A stretch of 64,000 nucleotides of DNA from positions 39,284 to 103,283 of the forward strand of contig DF237267.1 in assembly GCA_000708835.1 (NCBI GenBank), in the 5' to 3' direction. The DNA is from Klebsormidium nitens (lineage: Eukaryota > Streptophyta > Klebsormidiophyceae > Klebsormidiales > Klebsormidiaceae). The position numbers were made by a program, and so were the translations under genes. Of the stretch, positions 49,701 to 58,700 are shown in pieces (the first letter of the stretch is position 1; every line of letters starts with the position of its first letter). The notes under the pieces were generated by a model that saw only the letters and a program-made list of their open reading frames with translations, was not told the DNA's origin and ran no database searches.

Positions 49701-52700
49701 CGGACTCTGGCTGCTTACTATTAACCTTGCTTCGAAGTTGTACCGAGCTCCAAAACTTGAAATATGAAGTTGAAAACGCTGGGACCTTTGAGTTACAGAT
49801 CCCGCACGCGGAGGGAGCCGAAATCTTACAGCGCGGCCGCACGCATGGCCGCTTGGTGATAGCGAATTTACGCTGCTTGGATTATGCTAATCTATTCCAG
49901 ACACTTCGAAGACGACCTTGCAGGCATTCCTCCGAAGAAGTATTAAGTCTGAGACAAAAGCCTCTAAACCCCGTGCAGATCTACCGCGTGAGCGTCGCGG
50001 CCGCGCCGATGGCCGCGTGGGTCAAAGCCAACGTCCAGTTCTCGGTCGTGCTCGAGAAAGTGAAACCTTTGGAGGATGATTTGGCGAGTCTTCAGGCGTC
50101 TTTGGACGCGTCAACCGCGCGAGTGAAGCAGTGCGAAGACGATCTGGCGTCGCTAGACGGGACGGTTGCGCGGCTGAAAGAGGAGTTCGCGCGGCGTACC
50201 GGCGAAGCGGAGGCGCTCAAGATTGGTCTGCAGCAGGTAAGAGAAGAAAGCGAAGATTCTTCAACATGCTGCTTTCTCATCGGCGACTGTTCTGAGTGGG
50301 CGAAATGGAGAGTTTCGAGAAGGGTTGAAATTTGGTGATATCGAGGAGCGGTGGAAAAGGGAGTCTTGAAGCAAGTATACCTGCAGATTGCAGGCTCGAG
50401 AGTTACCTAAGATTCATTCCGTAGGCGACTGTGTATTTGCCTTTTTTTAATGTTCTTGCTCAAGGACTGGCTCTGCTTGCCGGGTTGAAATTCGGCAAGC
50501 CACTTCGTCGCATCAGCCCGAGAGCCGCTTCTTCTCTATATCCCCATCCGCTTTTTGATCAGTTAAAAGAGGCTACGGAATCAGATGAAACGCCTTTGCT
50601 TGGCAGGCGAAAGACAAGCTGGCCGCAGCGGAGAGCCTGACTGAGAAACTAGGTGGCGAGAAAGTTCGCTGGGAGGCGCAGATTGGCGGCCTGGCAGGGC
50701 GGCTCCAGGAGCTTCCGCTCGAGGCGCTGCTCGCGGCCGCGTTCATGACGTACCTGCCGGGTCAGCCGGAGGACTTCAGGCGGCGGATGCTCGCCACGTG
50801 GCAGGTACGGCGCAGAGTTTGAGCTTCCGGACACAATCGCCTACTATTCAAGGCCTGTTCTTTCCTTTATCAAAGTGCAACGTGAGGTCACTTCTCTTCA
50901 GAGGGATGAGGGGAAGATTGCTGTCCGCGACTTTCTCTACGGGATGGTTTATGGCTTCGGTTGGATAGCGTAAAGGTACAACCTTTTCGGCCCATCATCC
51001 TTCGAACAGTACCCTCTCAATGTTCTGCTTCCTTGTTCTCCCGCTTGTAAGTATGCATCATGAGTTGAAATCTAGATGGCTTGCAACCTTATCCCCGACA
51101 CAATAATTTAGCTTCCGCTCCGGATCTTGTGCAGGATCTCGCAGGCGCGGCCAATTCACCGTCGGACGGTCCCGCTCTAGTTCCCGACTCCAAGGCTTTC
51201 GACTTCAAGCGGTACATGAGCACTGAAAGCGAGATGCTGACGTGGAAGGCAGAGGGCCTTCCGTCGGACGACCTTTCCGTCGAAAACGCGGTCGTTCTGC
51301 TGCACACCCAACAGGTTCCGCTGGTGATCGATCCGTCCGCCCAGGCGGCGGAATGGCTGCGGAAGCACCTGCGGGAGAAGGTGGCGTCGATGGAAGTGGT
51401 AAGCAATGAAGTAACCTGAGGATGAAGATGATTGGGTTTGATGAAAAGAGGAAGCAGAAAGCTAAGGGCATAGATTCTTGCTGGGAAACCCCATACTTCG
51501 AAGTTTCAAGGCAGCGAGTACGCGGAGAAGAGCGGAGCCGACAGCATCCATTCGGCTGAGAGTCAACTGAAGAGATTTGGTACCCGCTAGACTCGAAAGA
51601 TATTAAGCTTTTTTGAAATGTGGTCGTGCCTGTAACAGGCGGCATTTCTAGTTGTCAAAAACGCTCTGAAGATGTTCAACGCGTCTACTTCAGTGTTGAG
51701 CTCTCACTGGCCGATGCTCGTTGTCCCGCAAAAATATTCGCTTGCCGTCGCTCGAAACTCTTTGAAAAAAAAAAGAAATTGATGAACCTCCTTTCGGAGC
51801 CACAACTCCAAGCCTTCTCCTATCGCAGGTAGCGCAGCAAGACCCGCGGTTTACAACAACGCTGGAACTCGCCGTTCGCTTTGGAAAGACGCTTTTGGTA
51901 ACCGAGGTTGACGCGATCGAGCCGATGCTGTACCCGCTTCTACGGCGGGACGTCAGCCATAGTAACTCCCGGCTGACCGTGCAAATAGGGGACAAGAACG
52001 TGGACTACAACAAGGACTTCAGGTGAAGTGAAGCTTTCGGGTTTTCTGATTGGTATTTCGTCAGGAGCTTGAAGGCTAGCTTTAGGAGTCTGCTCACAAG
52101 AAGATGCCGCTGAGACATGAGGATTGCAGTCCCTGCTTACATGCTTCTGATTGCCTGGAAAGTTGGATGTGCTAGGCCTGATTTGCTGGAAATGATGTTT
52201 CTGGAGAGGATAGGTTCGAAGCTTCGGCGTCTGCTACTCAAAAGTCATTTACTCCACTTTAAATGCAAAGAGTTTCCTTTACTTGAGGTCGCCCAACCAC
52301 TATTCAGAAACTGTCTTTGATTCGGAGTCGACCAATGCGCAGTCAGATCCGCGATCGCAGCCGTACCCACGCTTTCTCTTCTTCTCTCTCAACCAACCCC
52401 TGCTTGCCACGTGTCCAGGCTCTTCCTGGTGACGCGCGACCCTGGCCTGAGCATTCCGCCGGACGCGGTGTCGCTCATTCTGCGCACCAACTTTACGGTC
52501 ACGCGATCGGGACTGGAGGGACAGTTGCTGGGGTTGACAATTCAGAGCGAACAACCAGAACTGGAGAATAAGCGGAGCACACTACTCAAAGTAAGTCCGA
52601 ATAACTCCTTACATTTCTTCGGGATGTAGGGTTATAGGGGTTTTCACGTTCAGTGCACGGTTGTCAGGTTCAGTGCACAGGTTCATATTAACGGTCAGTC

Positions 52701-55700
52701 GCTCGGGGTCGGAGAGACAAATACTGGGTCTAGCCAACTAGAGCGAGCAGCCGGAGCAGGAGAATAAGCGGAGCACGCTTCTCAAGGTAAGCTCCACGCA
52801 GTCCCTAGGGTTTTAGATCCAGGTTTTGTGATTTTGGAGACTCCAGCGCACCGACTTTGCGGTCACGCGTTCCGGACTGGAACGACAGCTGCTAGGGCTG
52901 ACCATCCAAAGCAAACAGCCAAAAGTGGAGACTAAGGGGAGCACGCTACTCAAGGTAAGCTCCACGCAGGTTTTAGAACCGTAGGGTTCTTGGTTTTAGG
53001 GTTTTGGGGTTTTGAGATTTCTGGGCGCCGACAATATGGTTACGCGCGCGGGGTCGGACGGGCAGGTACTGGGGCTGACCGTCCCAAGCGAACAGCCGGA
53101 ACAGGAGAAAAGGCGGAGTCCAGGGAAGCCGAGTTATACCTGAGGATCACCACGATTCTGCTAGGGCTCTCATCCAGGTCTTGACCGCACCATCTTTTCA
53201 TCTTCGTCGCAGACTGGCGAGGAGATGCGGGTCCAGTTGGCGTCTCTAGAGAAGCAGCTGCTGGAAGAGCTCGCGACTTCCCAGGGGAACATCCTGGACA
53301 ACCGGGCGCTAGTCGCGTCGCTCAACGAAACCAAGGCCAAGAGCACAACCGTCGCGGCGTCCCTGCTCGAGTCACAGGCACTTCAGGTGAGGGCCTCAAA
53401 CCCCCCCGTCAGGTCTCTTTTGAAAGCGTCTGTGACTTCGAAATGCCCAGGAAGCGAAAGAAAAGGACGCGCGTCTTCGTCACAAGCGTTATGTCCTGTA
53501 TCCATTGTCTGCTCGCGTGCATAGAAGATATGGAAGTTGGAGCCTGAAGAGCATGAAGCTTACAAACCTCAAGGTGGCTAAACAAGAAACAAAACCAAAA
53601 GCAGACTTCGGACAGCTTTCACTGCGAGAAAGCTCCTCGAACCCGTTCTCTGGTTCGTCCATTGTTCTCGTTGCCTCAGTTCTCAAACCATATGTCTCAC
53701 TTCGTTGGCCCTTCTCCCCACATTTTCCTGACGCTTTCCATGTTCCGTTCTTCTATAGCGGTCCCTCGACGCCCGGCGAGAAACCTACCGGCCACTCGCA
53801 GTCAGCGGTAGCCGACTCTATTTCCTCCTCAAGTCCCTTCCCGGTCTGAACCGGATGTACCATTTCAGTCTTTCCGCTTTCCTCCGGCTCTTCAAGAGCG
53901 TGCTAAGCCGGAAAAGCGCGGAGCCCGGAACGGAAGAGACGGACGGAACGGATCTGGTCGTGGATGGGCGGATCGCGGAATTGATGGACGGGCTGATCCA
54001 GACGGTGTTTGGACACGTGACGCGGTCCCTGTTTAAGGCGGATCGACTGACATTCGGCCTGCACTTAGCTCAGGTGAGCTTTAATCCTTGAATTTGCGTC
54101 GAACTTGATAGTTGGAGCGCTTAGACGCACTCTGATGTCCTCACTATCCAATCCTCGGACTGAAGCAGAATTTTCGTTTTGCCGGAACGTGCAAAATGCA
54201 TTGCTGTGGACGGAGCAGCGCGCAATTTGTACTCTTAACGTCATAGCATCTGCCCAGTTTCATAAAAACTTTGAAAAGAAAAAGCTTAGACGTACACGGG
54301 ACTGCATTATTACTTTCTTTTGTTCTGCCCAGCGCGAGAGCGACACAGTGGCATCTTTACAACTCGCTTCAAAAGCAGCCCGCACGAAAAGCTTCTATCT
54401 GGAGGCGCCTCGCTCCAAAATCTGATTGCAAAACCCAACTGGGCTGTGTCCGCGGTACAGGCCCTCCGACCGTGCGCCGCTGCGGAGTTGCAGCTGTTCA
54501 CCGGGCAGTCAGTGCTTCCCCCGGGCGTGCTCGGAGCGGAGCCGCTGTCTTGGGTTTCCGACAGCTGCCGAGCTTCTTTCAACGCCTTCCAGGTAAACAG
54601 GAAACGCCCGATCAGGGCATGTTAGTCAAGAGAGAGGCAGATTCAAGCCCTCAAACAAAGCACTGAATCTTCTGCGCGTATGTTCTCTATGTATTTGCCG
54701 GAAGCTCTTTCAGTGCGCGGCGAGGACTGCTTGCGCGCTCGAAAAGCGAAGCTCTTACTCTGAACCCATCGCTCGTATGCCTTTCATTTCTTGGTGCTTT
54801 GGTTGCTGTAAGACGAGTCTGCATCAAATTCTTAGAAGTGCAGTGTAGCCGAACGTGCATCCACCCCTCCTTTTGCAATTGGCCCTCCACATTCTTAAGC
54901 AAAGTCTAATCCTGATTTATGAAATAGGCCTTGACAGATATCTCCGTGCATATCCAGGCCACCCTGCCTCCCATCGCCCAAAACCTGGACTTCCAGAACA
55001 AGTCGAAGTGGTCCGCTTGGATGAGCAACGCTTCGGCCGAGACCGACTTCCCGCCACACGCGCTACCAATCACCACGCCCTTCCAGCGCCTTCTGCTGAT
55101 ACAGGTGCAGATCTTTGGTTTTGGTTGACCGACAAGAGTCTCGCGGTTTACTGCTGCCAGTCAAAGCATGCCCTCTGTGCTTTTGGGCCGAAAATTGTGC
55201 TTTTTAAACACTAGGGCAGGCGGTTCTTTCATGAATAACCCTTTGCACTTTCGGTCCCAGTCGTTTTTGCACTTCAACTGCAACGGAAAGATTGGCACTG
55301 GAAGGCGCTGCCTTGCTGCCCAGACGCAGTTCTCTTCATAACCCTACCTGTATTGACGACTGCCACAGGCGCTCCGCCCGGACCGGTTAGAGAGCGGCAT
55401 GGAGCTGTACGTGCGGTCCGTGCTGGGGCTGGCCAGCACGTCGCCAGAACCGTTCAGCCTGGGCAAGCTGCACCAGGAAACGACTGCGAAAGGTATGCAC
55501 ATTTTGAAATCAGGGTCTAGGGTTAGGTTCTAGGACTGGGTTACAAGACTAATTCATCAGCTTGCCTCTCGCACCCGAAATCCTGGGCATTTGCATCGGG
55601 AGAGACGTACCCGGTGAATATCTGCGGCGCGGGATTTGATTAAGAATACCCACCGAATCAGATGCAATTGACGTTAATCGTAAATGCATTCAATCAATGT

Positions 55701-58700
55701 AAAGCGGTAGGTCTAGCAACTGCGTAGATTAAAGGCGAGACTTTGTTAGGAGTACTTTCGACGGGTTGTGGTTAAGCAGCGGCCTAACAACCGACTAACC
55801 TCCTCGTAAAGCCCCTCCTGCGGAATCCTCGTGCTTCTTGCTTCATGCTTCTTCCATCCCCTTCTCTGTCGCTTCCACCACTGTCTGATCTGCGGAACAT
55901 TCTCTTCTTCATTCTATCTCTTGGCCTCTTTTCTTCATCCCCCCTTCTTCCTTGCCCTCAAAGCATCCAATTCTTCTCATTCTGAGTACTCGCGTTTCCC
56001 TCTCTTTTCCCAGAACCCGTCATTTTCATCACCAGCCCCGGCGCCGACCCCAGTCAGGAACTGGAGGAGTTCGCCGCGCGCGCGGTCGGCCCCGCGCGTT
56101 TCCGCCAGCTGGCCATGGGCCAGGGCCAGTCAGAAATTGCGCTCGCCATGCTCAAAGAAGCCGCGCGCGCGGGAGATTGGGTGTGCTTTAAGAATCTCCA
56201 TCTAGTTGTGACGTGGCTGCCCGCACTGGAGAAAGAGATTCACGGGTTGGACGCGCATCCGGACTTCCGGCTTTGGCTGACCAGGTGGGGTAACTCAATT
56301 TTTAACGCTGTGCTTGTTTGGAGGCTCGGCTCGAAAAGCGGGTTTCAAGGGCAAGGATTTGGAGCATCTAATCCCTTCTGGTCGTGTCAGTGCAACCCTC
56401 TCTTCGTGTTTTCGCGAAGAGATCAGCGTGGTAGCTCTTTATAGCTCTCCTCCTGCAAGTGACAAAATTTCCGTACCCTGAACCAGCCGCCCGCTTGAGC
56501 GCTTTTGGGGCCCTGAAGGGTAGGTATTCATAAATTGATCATCTATTTTGACCAGATTTAGACCCTGTTGGACCACAAGAATTTGCAGGTCGTTCCGTTT
56601 TTCCCGGGCAGCTAACCGTACGACCGCTGCCCTCAAGAGTTTGCTCACGGCATCCCTCAAGATAGAGTACAAGGCTTCTTTTAAGACAAGAAGAGAAAGA
56701 AATCTACATTCTTCCATCAAGCTAACCTGACCGGACCCTCAGCTAACTCGTTTCCATTCCGGGCGGCAAGGCATGGCCGCTTCAATTACAAGCCTCCCGA
56801 CGGCGTCCCTCAATGTTACATACAAGCAAAGTGGCATTGATAAATGCATCAAACCAATCCCTTCAACAAACGATTTCTCAATCGCATCCCAGACTCTATT
56901 CTTCCCTCTAGGCCTTTCGAATGTGTCGGTCAAGGTGACGGACGAGAACGTCTTACTGTCAAACCCTCAAGGTAAAGACCTTCCGATTCCGGGTTGTCCA
57001 AAACCGGTGCTGACCTGATCGCTTTCCCCGATCAGCGAGCCGCACGACCGCTTCCCCCCGAGTCTGCTGATGGCGTCACTCAAGGTGACGTACGAGGCGC
57101 CCCCCGGGCTCAAGAAGAATCTCCTGCGGACGTACGAAGCTTGGACGTCCGATTTCGTTGCGGACGGCGGAAGCACCGTCCGAGCGCAGCTGCTGTTCTT
57201 GCTGGCATGGTTCCATGCGATTGTGCAGGAGCGGCGGACGTTTGTGCCCCAGGTGAGGGTTGGCAAGCTTTAAGTTCGGGTTGAGGGTGAGGTGTCAATT
57301 GCGTGTGGATCGGTTTCTGGCAATGGTTTCAGCTTGAGGTTCACGAAGGGATTGTGGGTTGAGAACAAGAAAACGTTATTTAGTCGCGGTTGTTCGGGTC
57401 AGGGCAATTCAAAGGGCGGAGGCTGCAGCTAGTCTCAGGAAAGTTAGCACCTATGGTTGTATCCAATACCAGGGGCTAGGCTCTTTCTAGTACTGCGAAT
57501 AAAGTCCTTCTAGTCTAGCTAAGGCGCTTAGCTGGACCTCTGGTTGGTCGCCCTTGTATCCATTATCTCCTTTCTCTGAACCCCTCAAGCAAAGTGTACC
57601 GCTATATAGCAACGAGATGAGCAGCTTGAATCTTGCTGAAGGGAATCGTGAAATAACAACTCATCTTAAGGACGCCAACCTAGCTTTCCCAACGCGCAGG
57701 GCTGGAGCAAATTCTACGAGTTCAGCTTTGCCGACCTCCGCTCGGGGGCGGACATCGTCAGCATCGCAGTGAACCAAGCCCCCCCGAAAGGTCCAATCCC
57801 GTGGGAGTTCCTCCGAGGCTTACTCGAAAACGCAATCTATGGGGGACGCATCGACAACCGGTTCGACGTCCAAGTGTTGCGCGCGTATTTACACCAGTTC
57901 TTCCACGAGGGGATGCTGGCTGGGCCGGGCCAGCGGTTCGTACCGGGCACGAAAGGGGTGCTGGTGCCGGGGTCTTTGAAGCACGGGGAGTTTGTCGAAG
58001 TGCTCGGGGGACTGCCGGATGGTGACGCCCCGGCGCTTTTTGGGCTGCCGGCGAACATCGAGCGGAACGTGCAACAAACGAACAGGTGAGAAGGGAGGTT
58101 CTCCAAGCTCGTCACTTGCTGACGGGGTTGTGAAGGCAAGGCAGTAGGACCTTTCTTTTAGACGCAATGAAGGAAATGACTGCTAGTCGAGTTCGCTGTG
58201 CTTTGCACATCGTTTCGATGGCGTTTTATTCCAGTCTTCCGAGGCTTTGAGGATCGAACAAGCCATGCAAAAACTCTTCTTGTTAGCTTCAATCCACTAC
58301 CAAATCTGACAGGAAAGACTTGCAGCTCGGAAGCTGATTCGTGTCGCCTGCCTTACCCGCCACAGAATAATCCTTGAGAACAAGGTTTCAAAACCCAGCA
58401 AAATGACCGCTTAGATCACGCACAACAAACGTAAACCAGGACTTTCCTTTTTGTTGCAGCGCCAATGTTGTGGCCCAGTTGAAGATGCTGTCCTTCGCGT
58501 CGCCCGAAACGGCGACCGGGGAGTTCGACCGGGGCAGGTGGTCCGAGCAGCTCAGGCCCGTCATCGAGCTGTGGGACCGACTGCTGGGAGAGCTCGGGGG
58601 TCTGGACCGGGTGTGCAGGTGAGCTCGTACTGCCAAGAAGTTGGTCTTAAAGTCTGATGACTTATGTACTTTTGGGAGCGCTCCGCACGAGAATGAAAAC

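Larger units (their letters stand above)
51135..55492 (+). other. DYNC2H1: dynein-2 AAA5 and following region, exons 37-44
   Basis: Exons: 51135-51398, 51829-52022, 52419-52590, 53213-53386, 53759-54073, about 54341-54592, 54928-55104, 55369-55492. Landmarks are [36 protein letters not shown] and [11 protein letters not shown]. Exon 42 is poorly conserved; its acceptor is chosen by phase and may be wrong. A possible extra exon lies at 52847-52954. Confidence 0.88.
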
